A stretch of DNA of 64,000 nt from Polytrichum commune (taxonomy: Eukaryota > Streptophyta > Polytrichopsida > Polytrichales > Polytrichaceae). The stretch spans positions 25,234,001 through 25,298,000 of the forward strand of contig OX485809.1 in assembly GCA_950295325.1 (NCBI GenBank). Reading direction: 5' to 3'. The translations under genes and the position numbers were made by a program. Positions 34,311 through 47,445 of the stretch are shown one piece after another. Each line of letters starts with the position of its first letter. Positions within the stretch are counted from its first letter, which is position 1. The notes under the pieces are model-generated. The model saw only the letters and a program-made list of their open reading frames with translations, did not search any database and was not told the DNA's origin.

Positions 34311-35330
34311 ATTTCTAATAATGGGTGATTTTCCCATGTACCCTAAGACCTATGGTGCACCCAATTATAGTGGGGGTCTCTTGGCAAACTACATACTTTC
34401 AAAGAACCATGTGAGAACCTATTGTAGTGGCTTGCTCTTGGGGTAGATATGTGCATAATAGTTTGTGCGTGTCCATTGGAGGTGTTCCTATCACCAAATT
34501 GTGGTGCTCTCAAGACCAATTTGCACCTACTATAGTTTTGTGAGGTGTGGCAAATTCAAGAAAAGTCTAGCAAGGAAGCAACTTTCATTTGGTATTAGTG
34601 GCACATGGAGAAGAAAGCCATGTGTAAAATCACCTACTATGTGCGTCAAAAAGGCATTTGTAAAGCATGTTTTTTTTTGGGGGGGTGTGGAGGTTGCTAT
34701 AATTGTCACTTTGGACAATGAATATAGCTATTAAAATTCAATTGATTAGAAAAAATAAATTATTATTCTTAGCAAATGAAAGGACACTCCGACACATCAA
34801 AATATGTTTTTGGAGGATTTTGTACAAAAATGTTATTTAAGGATTCAAAGTTTTGTTGATAGATTTCCCAATATTTGTAGGAGAGCCTAATATAAAGATG
34901 CTGGACATTTCATAATCCAGATGCATATGTTATGCAGGATTTTAGGGTATTGATTTTGTTCATGGTGTTATTTTTGGCACCCTCTATGGTAGGAAAACAA
35001 TAAAACAATAAAAATAAGTTGATTCAACCAGAACGAGTGGCTTGATATTTGCGCAATATTTTTCATAAATGGAGTGAAGGAAACGATGAGGAATGCAAGT
35101 TGTTTCGCTATTTCATTCCATGTAAATAATTAGTTCCATTTTCCGAAAGGGGCAAGTACGTCAAACCCCCTACTCGTACACCAGAGTCTCCCTAACTTGA
35201 GCGTTAAGATATTGTGCATTGCATACAAATGCACATAAGATAGTCAACTCCATGGCACCCAAAAGTGATCCCGAATGATGTGAAACATGATCTATCCGGC
35301 CATTCACTATATCCGACCTATCACTACATC
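34311..35330. other. Intergenic, no gene seen
   Basis: AT-rich. On the minus strand at 35,170-35,388 a 72-codon frame overlaps the start of the 442-bp array and reads somewhat protein-like (SGSLLGAMELTILCAFVCNA), but I cannot name a family. Confidence 0.4.
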
Positions 35331-36656
35331 CTTTTCGGGCCACGACTTTTACAATTGCTACCCATTTTGGGTCCACACAAGAATCCATCTACTCCAATCT
35401 CTTAATTCAATGCACTAGCAGTGGTCATTCACCATTTTCCATTCACTCTTCTACCTTATTGTATAGTGCACTTACCCAGGCCATGAGAGCAACATTGGTG
35501 AGGGGCTCATACCTAATCTTGTCCAAACATGTCGAAATCGGTTTTCCACATTCCGTAGGATTGGAATCGTCGAGTCGCTTTCGTTGTCGGAGATAGGCGG
35601 CCCTTCAAAGACACGATTGTTTGTAAATTTTTTGACAAGGAACACATTGAACAAATTTGATGGCCTTGAGTCCACTCACTTGCATGTGAAATAAGGCTCA
35701 TCATGGGGCCGTACCCATCGGCAAATATTACGCACAAGGAGCATGGTGGCATGCTGAATCTCATGATTCAGCCTTTTTGGGCCACAACTTTTACAATTAC
35801 TACCCATTTTGGATCCACACAAGGATCAATCTACTCCAGTCTCGTAATTCAATGCATCAACAATGGTCATTCATCATTTTCCATTCACTCTTCTACCTTA
35901 CCGTATAGTGCACTTACCCAGGCCATGAGGGCAACATTGGTAGGGGGCTCATACCTAATCTTGTCCAAACGTGTCGAAATCGGTTTTCCACATTCCGTAG
36001 GATTGGAATCGTGGAGTCGCTTTCGTTGTTGGAGATAGGCGGCCCTTCAAAGACACAATTGTTTGTAAATTTTTTGACAAGGAACACATTGAACAAATTT
36101 GATGGCCTTGAGTCCACTCACTTGCATGTGAAATAAGGCTCATCATGGGGCCGTACCCATCGGCAAATATTACGCACAGGGAGCAGGGGGGCATGCTGAA
36201 TCTCATGATTCAGCTTTTTCGGGCCACAACTTCTACAATTACTACTCATTTTGGGTCCACACAAGAATCAATCTACTCCAGTCTCTTAATTCAATGCACC
36301 AGCAATGGTCATTCACCATTTTCCATTCACTCTTCTACCTTACCGTATAGTGCACTTACCCAGGCCATGAGGGCAACATTGGTGGAGGGCTCATACCTAA
36401 TCTTGTCCAAACGTGTCGAAATCGGTTTCTCACATTCCGTAGGATTGGAATCGTGGAGTCGCTTTCGTTGTTGGAGATAGGCGGCCCTTCAAAGACACAA
36501 TTGTTTGTAAATTTTTTGACAAGGAACACATTGAACAAAATCGATGGCCTTGAGTCCACTCACTTGCATGCGAAGTAAGGCTCATCACGGGGCCGTACCC
36601 ATCGGCAAATATTACGCACAGGGAGCAGGGGGGCAGGCTGAATCTCATGATGGGGA
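35331..36656. repeat. 442-bp tandem triplication
   Basis: Three head-to-tail units of exactly 442 bp, beginning with CTTTTTCGGGCCAC-type text at 35,331, 35,773 and 36,215; the last unit ends near 36,656. The units differ by roughly 5% or less, far less than the other arrays, and have no length changes, so this is recent. Each unit carries the same 67-codon minus-strand frame (35,472-35,675, 35,914-36,117, 36,356-36,559), starting MDSRPS and ending SWPG, with only 4-5 residue differences. Two units also carry a 111-codon plus-strand frame. I recognise neither peptide. With so little divergence, open frames may simply have persisted. Confidence 0.95.
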
Positions 36657-37436
36657 GGTCGAAGGCGGGCCATAATGTCACAACGTCATATTAGATCTCG
36701 AGTCGAGCCCGATCACTAGCTAGGCCATGTGTAGAGGGAGTTGTTGATCCCACAAACATGATGATGATGATGCGCTTCCAAACATCACATGGGCTGCTTC
36801 ATTCAAGTAACAAATTCTTGACTATTTAATTCACTTTTAATCCCGCCCTCTATGATCACTCGGTCGGGAAGCCACATGACGATAAATTATAGCCTGGAGG
36901 CCCTCCCTATTACCATGTCATAGATTAACTCGAAACCGAGTCAACTGGTCGCGGTCTTTTAAATGGCCGTATGTCGCTATTAAACGAGTGTAACATTATT
37001 GAGCCTTGAAGCTTGTTATGTGGACCCAGGAATAAGTGAGAAAAATGCTTCGCGTTTTCTTGAGCATTTGAGTTCAGCCGGGAATCTGAGCGTCTGTGTA
37101 GTCTCACACACAACTACACTAAATCGTTTTATTGGTGTTTAAGTACCTAGGTTCCCCTATATATGTCACCTTGGAGACATCTTACCAACACTCTGACAGT
37201 GGCTTCAACATGTACCAAGAGTTGTGATCATGAAAATCTAAGGGCACTTGAAAATCATTCATAGGCCATGCTGTGGGAAATGGAAATCCAATTTTGTAAT
37301 TGATGGGTCTTCAAGCTTAGTGCGAAGTGAAAGTGGACCATGTTGAGAGACCGCAACATGTGTTCAAGTTTAGGATTGGATCAAGGCAATATAATATTCT
37401 TAGAAGCCAGTGGCAATTGAAAATGATTACCACGAC
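36657..37436. other. Intergenic, no gene seen
   Basis: Moderate AT content. No supported feature. Confidence 0.5.
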
Positions 37437-37700
37437 CCCTACTTTTTGTGTTAGACCCACCTCTTGTTGCTAGGCCTGAACATAATATATGGCAGGGCAT
37501 ATGATGCCATTTAAGACGTTGTGTCAATTTTTCACCCATTTGGATTTCTTTCGTCCCTTTGGCCTTCAAGGTCTAGTGTAAAGCAAACATGGACCGCCTC
37601 TAGCTTCTCAACTAATCACATGGTTTGTACACCACGGGTCGAGGGTCCTCAAGTTGTATTGTGAAGTGGCCTTGACTATTAGTTGAAGGACAAACCTAGC
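37437..37700 (+). repeat. Dispersed repeat, family D copy 1
   Basis: Direct-orientation match to 44,400-44,660. Shared blocks in order: TTTTGTGTTAGRYCYACCTC, then CATTTGATGCCAT-like, then a TTTCGTCCCTTTGG / TTGGTCCCTCGAG-like block, TAGTGTGAAGTGAACNTGGACCG, and GAAGTGGCC near the end. Old and diverged; class unknown. Confidence 0.55.
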
Positions 37701-39339
37701 ATAAAATAAATAGTCACCCACATCAAATTCCTTCAAACAAATTCACACGGCCCACATTAATTTTAAACTAGAGTTTTTACATGTGCTGAAAATCAATGTG
37801 GGTATTAGAGAGTTATTCTGCCTATTAATAATGGGATTGTTTAATGTAATGGCCCCCGCCTTTAATATGGCACATTTGGTCGTGCAAGAAAGTGTCGTAT
37901 TCTCAATATTATGACATTTTAGCCTCAAATGTAGTTCTATTGAGGTTTTTCAAGAACATCACCTATTTTGATGTAATATATTATTTTGTATACTCAATGA
38001 AGATACATAAGTTTGAAAGAACATATTTATTGAGGATTTATGCTCACAATGTCACACAATATGGATTTAAAATAATTTAAGACCCATGATGATGTCTTCA
38101 CCACATCACACACTGTTGAGACTTGCTAGATCACTTGCTAAATCAACAAACATCCTCATAAGACAATAGAGTCCTACAATAAAGACAATTGAGACTTGCT
38201 AGATCACTTGCCGCTTCTTTCATTCTTGATCTCTCATGTTCATCATCCATGGCAAAATCAATAGTCCAGTTGCAAGTAAAACCTTGGACATCTTCCAATT
38301 GTTTCATATGATTTGGGATTCATCTCTGTCCACACTTGAAAACCTTACATAAGAGCATGCCTTACATTAGGCATTATTTTCCTCAAGTCCTAGTGAGTAG
38401 TAGAAAATGAAACCAAGAGAGATCCCATTCCCAAAGGCTTCTTAACTGACCTTTGAATGAAGCAATTATTACATGATCTAGTGGTTATACTACACTTTTG
38501 ACATTAGGTTGTATTCTTCAACACATCCCCTCCCATCACACCATTCAAGATTAAACCCCAAGTTGTGAGATCGATCTTAGCATTTGCAATCCATTGATAA
38601 ATCACAAGATTCAAGAGATTAATACCCAATCATACGAAACATAAAAAATTATCACTCCCCTGTCCCAACTCCAAATCTAAACCTAATATGGCGAGGAGAA
38701 GAGTCCTTGTACCCAAAACCCCTACCCTAAACTCATTTTTCTTCAAATACAACACACCGCCTTACCACCAAAACTCTAATATGAAACTATCCCACCAAAG
38801 ATGTTACCAAGTTTTGAGCACCTACTGCTAGAGTCTTCCCAATACACATGAATGAATTCCCCTAACCGTACTTCCTAATTAACAAAGCCTCTAACCTTTA
38901 GATACTTTCTCCGACTCCCACGTACCAATTAGTGTAAGTAAGTCACCTCAACCTAGCCTCCAACTAGCCTTCACTCAAAACTTGGGAAGAAATGTGTAAC
39001 AACGACTTAAGCTTACTTGAATCTTCCTCGGTCTGCTCTCCACCCAGTCCCAAAGATTTAAAAGTACAACATTTGTGCTGGAACCAAGGTTTAAAACAAA
39101 TAACTTGTGTTAGAGTTAAGATAACCCACCAATGATCATGATTCGTGCTCTTCTTCTGATTCATTCTACACTTAGAACATATACCCGATCCCAAAGCATA
39201 TCCTTGGTCTGGGTCCCACCGCGTATGCACATTAATCACCTCTATTATATGACAAATTGGACTTCAAAATGTCGTATTTCGAGGGCCGTAGTCGACACTA
39301 AAAAATTTGGTCGACGGGAAATGCGTTGAATACCGTACG
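37701..39339. other. Intergenic, no gene seen
   Basis: AT-rich. No coding or RNA feature was supported. Confidence 0.5.
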
Positions 39340-39343
39340 TTAA

Positions 39344-40479
39344 GGGCAGCTTCGGCGCTCTCTTGCCGAATAATTATTAAAAGTAAAAAAACAGTGTTCA
39401 ACAGCAAAAGAAAAATTACTAAAAATTTTGGCATTTTAAATAGTTTAATAATGCAATTTCGGTATACATCCAAGAAGTTATTATCTAACAGTAAACAAGG
39501 ATGTTCACTCACGATTTCACAATTTGTGTGAAGAGTTTTACAAAAGATATAAATCTTTCACGATTTTGTGAAGAGTTAAGAATGCTCTGTGCTTTATACA
39601 AGTAGAGTGGAGTTGTGTTCAACAATGCATATGGGATATGTAAAGTTTGAGGTGAAGCACCTAGTTAGACTTCATTTTTATAACACGCATAACTTTTGCA
39701 TAGAGTCTTCAAATGACATAAAATTTGTTGGAGGTGAAAGATTACTTTATTTCTAAACTTTTCTTAGAGCAACAAAATTCCAAAAACGTTGATCTTCTAT
39801 GCACAAATGAGCTCCGAAAAACTGTTATGAACGCATTTTAATTTTTTGATCTTTACACGGCTGCAATGTTTTGTCCATATCTTTCGCATAAAGACTTATT
39901 TTGACACAAAACTTATTGGAGGTGGAAGATTACTTGATTTCTAAACTTTTCTTAGAGCAACAAAATTCCAAAAATGTTGATCTTCTATGCACAAATGAGC
40001 TCTGAAAAACTGTTATGAACGCATTTTAATTTTTTGATCTTTACACGGCTGCAATGTTTTGTCCATGTCTTTTGCATAAAGACTTATTTTGACACAAAAC
40101 TTATTGGAGGTGGAAGAAGGATTGATTTCTCAACTTTTGTTAGTTGGACAAAATTCTATAAAACTTCATCTTCTATGCTCAATTGGACTCCAAAAAATTG
40201 TGTACAACACATTTGAAAAGCCTCACTTAGAGTCTTGCTACTTCTTAACCCATATTCTTTGTGGACTAATGTAAGTGAGCTTGATTACAAAAGGAGCACC
40301 TTCTCTCCTTCAGAATTCATATATGCTTCCAGTGTAAGTAAAATTCTAGTGAGAAGTTAAAATTTCTTACTTTTCGACAATTTTGAAAATTAATTAATTT
40401 TATATTCGGCAAAAAATGTCAATAATTTTCCAAAATTTTCGGCGTCTATTTTTAGAATTATTTTGTGCCGAAGCTGCCC
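39344..40479. mobile_element. Non-autonomous DNA transposon with TTAA or TA borders
   Basis: A 1,136-bp segment bounded by perfect inverted repeats GGGCAGCTTCGGC (39,344-39,356; inverse at 40,467-40,479), each abutting TTAA (39,340-39,343 and 40,480-40,483). The symmetry continues outward as TACG, so two readings fit: TTAA duplications (piggyBac-like) with a 13-bp inverted repeat, or TA duplications (Tc1/mariner-like) with a 19-bp repeat CGTTAAGGGCAGCTTCGGC. The inside is AT-rich, encodes no transposase, and is dominated by a 188-bp tandem repeat. The perfect inverted ends suggest a moderate age. Confidence 0.8.
39676..40270 (+). repeat. 188-bp tandem repeat inside the TTAA/TA element
   Basis: Three units aligned on TTGGAGGTGRAAGATTACTT at 39,729, 39,917 and 40,105 (period 188). 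The first two are nearly identical for about 180 bp, including TCTTCTATGCACAAATGAGC; the third diverges after the anchor. Internal amplification within a transposon is the simplest explanation. Confidence 0.88.
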
Positions 40480-40487
40480 TTAACGTA

Positions 40488-43114
40488 TGGTAGTCGAGGC
40501 GTTGTATAATGGAGAGTGTCATATTATGGAGGTGAGATTGTACTTGCAAATATCCCAGCTTGCCACATCCCAACTTGCTCCTAAATTCACCTACTTGCCC
40601 CAATCCCCATCCTAGTACAATTGCATAATTCTTTCTATATATAGTTGGATGTCAGCCTCTGGCTGCTGCTGTGCCCCGAGAATCCTAGCCCATGTCTCCA
40701 AATACATAGCTACACTAAACATGATATTTCGTGTCACTTACTATTCGGACTTACACATTCCTATATCCTTAAACTATTAATGCAAATTTTTATCAAGTAA
40801 AGATGTCGATGTTCTATAATGTCCAAACAATCTTTTGTTGGTAAAAAATGAGATGTGCAGTAAACTTTTATAGTGTTGTGTAACATCAAATTATAGTAAA
40901 TGGCACTAAATGTCATATTTGGTGTAGCTACTAAAAGGCTACAACCATGTTAGTGTTTAAAATTGGGAAGAGAGTGGCCCCGCTCAAATTCTTAACGATG
41001 ATCTCAAAGTTGGTTAACATATTTTCATAAAATTTGTACAAGAGAACTCAAATTAATTTGAGTATTGATAATGTGGAAATGGGATTTACACACAAACCTA
41101 CATTCACAAGATAGGGCCCTCTCCATTACCATGAGGTGCTTCAAGGTTTGGTTGCTTTTGGTGTATTTTGAAGTAAATGTGTAAAGCATCTTGTTTCAAA
41201 TTTCAAGAGATTTTGGCACCTTTAGATATAACCAATTCATTCCTATTGATAGTCAACATAAAGTGTTGTGTCGTTACTTTCTTACTTATGAGGTGGAAGA
41301 TTCAACTCCCAAAAAATTTGAACATTCATATCTTAGAACTAATCAAATTTGAAACATCTCACTTTTTGGAATTGTTAGAAATTTAACCTTGAGGAACCTT
41401 CCAGTAGACACTGTCATTTTTGGAAATATGATTTCATGTGTTTGTATATGCATGAGAAATATTAAAAGGTCCAGGCATTTATTGCCATGATTGTGACTGC
41501 AAGCAATGAAGATTATCACCCATTAAAGTTCATTAAACCTTAACACTCATACTCCATAGGAATGCGCCACAAATCAATCATGTGCTAGGCATATGATTTG
41601 CAAGCCTGATTTGGAGTTAACTTAAATTCTCTCTTTTTTCTTTTTCAAATTTCAATCTATTTTTTCTTTTTATTTCTTTTTTCTTAAGATGGATGATTTT
41701 TTTAATCACATCAATAAAAATTGGAATCATGATAAATATTGGATGTAGTATGCATAATGTTTCATCAACACCATATTTGCTCATTTACTTAAAAATTCAT
41801 CCTAGTCCATCCCTTTAATTGGACACTTTACACTCATGAACGTTGACACTTATAGAGGAAAATCCTCATGCAACATCATCCCCGACTTGCTACACACATG
41901 CCATTGACTCCCCATTGAGCCACTAGATGCTCTTGCGTCACATGCCTTACTATGTTCAAGACATCCTCCTTGCAAAACACCACCTCCCAAGTCCCAACCT
42001 CAACCATAATACCCATAATTGAAATCACCAACAACCTCCACCTCATAGAACCCAAGTTATGCCATGACCAACATGCTGCCAAAGCCATGCAAGTAAAAAA
42101 TCAAATTTAATAAAAATGTATAGTAATCCTATTATATCCACGGTAAGATTATGAAACTCATAGCTTCAACCCTCAACAACACAATAGGATATTTTGTGGA
42201 GGGAATTGCACTTAGATGGGCCCATCCAATAAATTTTCAAAGATTCTTCTTACAAATTACATAACATGAAGTCTCATGTTAGGGTAATTGCTCCCTTTTC
42301 TATATGGGGCTACCTATGCTCTAATCCTAACACAATCTTGATATCTCGCTCAACTTATTGTAGACTATTCACCATGCAACAATTTCACTTCCACAACTTG
42401 TACACACGGCCCCACACAGTAGGTAGGCAAACAAGCCAACCGACATTAAGTTGGCAACTATATTTTGATATTATTCCAAATTTTTATAAGCATTCATGGG
42501 GTATGCATTCATGGGCTTCCGATTGCACCTTCACATAAGGACAATACTCTAGTCGAGATTTTTTCATTTTGTGAAGGTGGTCCAACATAAGGGGAGTATT
42601 ATTCTCTTAGATTGCCCAAGATTCTTAGCACTAAGGGTGCACACATTCCCAATGCTAGATGTTATGATTCTTGAAGCTGATGAATATGAAAATCATCAAC
42701 CTAGCTTCTTATTTCTTTTAACTTAACACTTGTACCTTAGGGCATGTTTACACAAATACCATCAAGCCATGGCAGTTGGGAATCCTTGAATTCTCATTGG
42801 TTGAGAGTATCATAGGCTCGTGGTTTACAATGAGAGCATTTTTGGATTACAACCCATAATATTTCTCAATGGATGGAATCCCTACATATGTGTGACGCCT
42901 ATACATGTCAGCGAGCTATCCCTAGGTGTCAACTTAGCCAACATAAATATGGATTTCAACCATGATATGTCAACATCGATCATAGATTCATATTGTGTTG
43001 CATGGAAACAAACTAACCGAAGTTGCGAAAGCTGGAAGGTGACCGGGAATGGGTTGGCTACCTTAGCATGGTCATTTCAAGAGCCATGACCTTAATCCAA
43101 TGAACAAAGGAGCA
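40488..43114. other. Intergenic, no gene seen
   Basis: AT-rich with short open frames on both strands. No family resemblance or repeat structure was supported. Confidence 0.5.
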
Positions 43115-43296
43115 GGTGAACCGGTTGAGTTTGAAAAATAATAACCAGTTGAAGTTCAAGACTTCAACAAAGATATTCATAGAACGCGCCCCAATTTCAT
43201 AAACAAAAACCGAACGATGTCAACATGAAAACCGATTAGACTTGGGAACACTAGGATATCGACCGATTATGCCCCAAAATCTCCCCCGGGCACTGG
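43115..43296 (-). repeat. Dispersed repeat, family B copy 2
   Basis: Inverted partner of 9,786-9,982. It shares the AACCGGTT and GCCCCAAAATCTCCC blocks in mirrored order. Confidence 0.6.
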
Positions 43297-44399
43297 CCCT
43301 TAATGCCTTCATCAGTGTGACTCCTCACACAGGCCCTTAATCGGTACCACATTGAAGAAAACACTCCCTCATAATCAATGACATAATCAGTCGTCTGACA
43401 CCGTCAGCCTTCCAATTTGGACAATTCCACACTCAAGGCCCAAACCTACACTTTCTATATATATATATATATCAATTTTAAACAGAGAACATCCGCCCCC
43501 TTATTAATAAATGGCATCCACTCAGACAAGGCCAATAAATCCGGAAGCATGGGCGAGGGCACACTAACGGTAGACTAATCATGAATTCTGATTACCTATC
43601 CCAACTAATTACTTAACAATTGCATGCGAGTGTCATTAGCTGTCGGCTTGCTCCGCTCCCAAATAGGTAAGTGGATCAGCCACACACACACACACCCTCC
43701 CTCCCTCCCTAGCATGCACCAATCATTACATGGCCCACCAGTTCTAACTTAATCCCCATGCCACCTCCCTTCCATTGCATTGCATTGCTCCCCTGCATTG
43801 CTCTCCTTGTCGTGCTGGCCCTCTCCTTTAATTTGTTCCAATTAAACAACACACACCACACTACAAATTAACTTTCTGTAATAATAAGGGTTTTGAAGCC
43901 ACGCCGTCAGAATGTCATGCTCCTAATGAATATTGTATGTTACCTTGTTTCATGAACTTGCATGAGTCCACTGGCCAATCTCAGAGTTGTTTGTCTTTTG
44001 AATATCTGAAGTTTCTGAGAGCTTTTCTTCTTCTTTTGAATGACCATGATATTCCTCGGCTCCCAGGCTTTGGTTGGTTGGACCAGCAGCAGCCAGGGGC
44101 GAAAGACCGTAGCATCGACCCCAAGATTTTCACATTTCAACTAAGGGCCACTTCACACACGAGTGAAGAGCCGTGACCGTGGAATTGTGAGAGTCCAGAA
44201 GAGAAGTGTCCAAAGGCCGTCCCAAGACCACCTCCGTACTCATGTAGGGTGGTCATGGAGCCTCAAGTGAAGAGTGAAGTTGAATGTGACCGGGCCCTCA
44301 ACCAAATGTTGTTTCAATGAATTTTTGTTCATGCGGGTCCTCACACATGATAAAAAGAAAATAAATCATCGGTTGTGAGTGTTTCGGAGTGCCATGGTC
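43297..44399. other. Intergenic with microsatellites
   Basis: A (TA)n tract at about 43,457-43,472, (CA)n at 43,682-43,695 followed by a CTCC run, and short GCATT repeats near 43,778. No gene is visible. Confidence 0.5.
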
Positions 44400-44660
44400 T
44401 CCCGGTTTTGTGTTAGGTCTACCTCCAAGAGGTGGTTTCTGAAAATAATCCAAATGACCAAAGAACATGATCCATTTGATGCCATGTAGGAATCCATATA
44501 CACTTTACATCCATCTTGCGTTCACTTATATACTCCGTTGGTCCCTCGAGCGTAGTGTGAAGTGAACTTGGACCGGCTCTGCTTTTTCCACCAATGAGGG
44601 TGCTTGAAGTGTAATGGTCGTGGGCTCTCAGTTTCGTGTGTGCAGTGGCCCTAAGAATCA
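44400..44660 (+). repeat. Dispersed repeat, family D copy 2
   Basis: Partner of 37,437-37,700 in the same orientation, with the GTGTTAGGTCTACCTC and GTGTGAAGTGAACTTGGACC blocks. Confidence 0.55.
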
Positions 44661-47445
44661 ACCTGGTTCCTGGTATTGAGAGGCCTTGGGCTATTGAAGC
44701 TGTTCAATCATGTAAGCTTTGCCTGATTTAATGCCTCCGAGGCAATTCATGTGTTTGGACACAGAAATTCATCGAGCCTCCACACTGGCTCCTGGTAGTT
44801 GTGCCAGTGGACTTGACCCCATTGGAACCGACCTATAGCCAAAATGGGTTGGCGAGTAACTAGAGCCCAATGAAGTATGCTAGGAATGGAGAACCACATA
44901 GTTTACCACATAGTGCACATGTTCAATGGGCAAGACTCCTGCTGATTTGGGTGAACCAACCCATACACTCATTCCTTGTTGGATGTCTGAACCCTTGCCT
45001 CCAAGGAACCAATGTACAGGTTGGTTCATCCCAACCGACTCCTACCAATGAACATGAAGAATCGGAAACTTCACCGATAGCACCTACTAATGTTGGTTAC
45101 CATTTGAGGTTACGTGTTGCTATAATGTTTTACAAAGAGTATCAATTTCTACCAAGTGAGTTATGTCATTTTGCTTCATACACAAACTAGCTATGTATGT
45201 GATATGGCTAAACAAGTATATTGTCAATATAAAGCTTTAGGTGCATATTACGATGTGTAACTCCAAATGAAAACATGCTATAATAGGTGGATATTGGTGT
45301 AGTTACAAGCCAACATTGAATGAAATGGACTTTGGTTGGACAAGGAACTAACCCCATACAACCCCACCATAAATACTAACCTCTGCTTAAATTCTTTGAC
45401 GAGTATCGACCCATCCCTTGAAGGTATGAGGTGGTTCATTGTTGACCCTCAAAGGTATAGAACGGAAACCCAAGGTTATCATAGAGGGCTCCTTGTTCCA
45501 ACAAAAAATGATTATTTTTCCCCTCAAAATATGCCACATGTCATGCTCACATTCACCAGGACCCACTTCTATTCCACTTGGAAACTACATTTGGGCACAT
45601 GTAAAGATGAAATTGGGAACCCATTATGGTATTAGAGTCTCTCTTCGTGTTGAACCTAATCTACTCCTGAGAGTGGGTCAAGCGGAGAGTGGGTGACAAT
45701 GCACCTTTGTATGCACACACCCACCCTCCTAAAAAGTTAAATTTGTATAACCTATGAAAAATACTTCATGTTTTTTTTATTCTATCTAGAAATGACCAAA
45801 AAAAAACCATGTGTTCATTTATTGTGCAACATCAAGTTAAATGAGAAAATTAGTTATAAAGGGTGTGTATGCAGTACGAGTGACACTAATTCATGAGCTT
45901 GCTCATGTGAGAGGACCCTCCATGTCTATTTTCGTGGATGTATAGGTCTATATATAGGCCTACCTTTATTTTGGGGTAGCCCAAAAAACACTTCAAGACT
46001 ACTTGAGGAAATTATATAGTAGGCCCAAGAAAATATTTTATTTATGGGGGCTACCTAGGACTTCTTTAGGGTTGCTCAAGTAAAACATCCAAATAATTTA
46101 ATACTAAATTATAATTATAATTAGAAGCTTCATTTGAACATGCTCAAGAATGTAGTGTCAACCCCCTAAACGAGCTAGCCTTAAACCTAGCAAAATTTGC
46201 CTACCAATAGGGAGGCGAATACCTTATGTTTACAAAGTGGGTGGTGGCTATAGTAGAACATAATGAAGAACTTGTCAACTTGGTGCATGTGTTAAATTGA
46301 GCTTCAATTTGTTAAGGTATTGTATTAAATGAATAAACAACCTTTCGATGATTGATGTTCATGGCAACCACTTAGGGAGTATTCGAAAACTTAAATTTGT
46401 AATACTAAGTGGAGATTTAAAACCCTAAGCTCCGTGAATTGTGGAACGAACAAGACTTTGTGCATTTCACGAACCACAATTGTACTAGCAAATCTCTATT
46501 GCGAGAATATAATTGAGTATTTCACAAATCACTAGAAATTGCATGCAAAAATGATGAGAGTTGTTGGGATTTACAGTTTTTGAAACTTTAATTACAGATT
46601 GTATAAATGTAGCACACCTAAAACGAAATGAAAGACATGGACCTCAAGAGTAATTAGAGACATGTGAATAATAAATCATAGTGTCATTATATGCACACTT
46701 GTAACAATAAATATCTTTGATTAAGGAAGTGTGCTAGTTTGGAAGCTACAAAAGGCTCTTGAATAAAACACATGTGCAAAATTGTCAAATACACCCTCAC
46801 AAAAATAAACAATTTCGTGGTGAACAAATTAGACCTTGAAGAATACTTAGAACCCGTAAAGATAATGAATGCATTTGCAGTGTTGTCACATGAATATTTT
46901 TTGGTCGTAATTATGGCCAATCCTTCATATTTTGATTCACATTTATTGCTCTAAAAGTGGTGATATAATACTAATAAAGAAACGTAACAAGCTTGAACCT
47001 CAAGTTTATAGGGGTGTTTGGTAGGGGTTGGAGGCCGTATAAAATAGCTATCAACTTATAAATTTAAACAAAAAGCAAGTCAAACCTCTCTACAAATTGG
47101 ATTTGCCAGTATCAACTCACCACAAAGGGCATGTCTTGTTATTGTTCTAACAACATTCTTTAGATTTCTTCAAAAGGAGTCAACATACGTTGAGGATTCA
47201 AAGTGATCAAAATAATTACAATAATAGAAACAATGGAGCTTGTAAAAAGTGTCCAAAAAATCCTAGTATTGGAATTACATGAAGGTCACAAATGGGTCCC
47301 AATAACATTTAGTGCACGTCTATACAATACTACATAAACAAATGCTAGCAATCTCATGTTAAACAATTATGTCACATTCTAACCTCGCTTAACCTTTAAC
47401 TTCCCAAGCCCATGAAAGGGTTGTTTTGAGTGCATTTCATTCAAT
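44661..47445. other. Intergenic, no gene seen
   Basis: AT-rich. Frames of up to 106 codons (44,870-45,190) show no family resemblance, and no termini or RNA genes were found. Confidence 0.5.
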
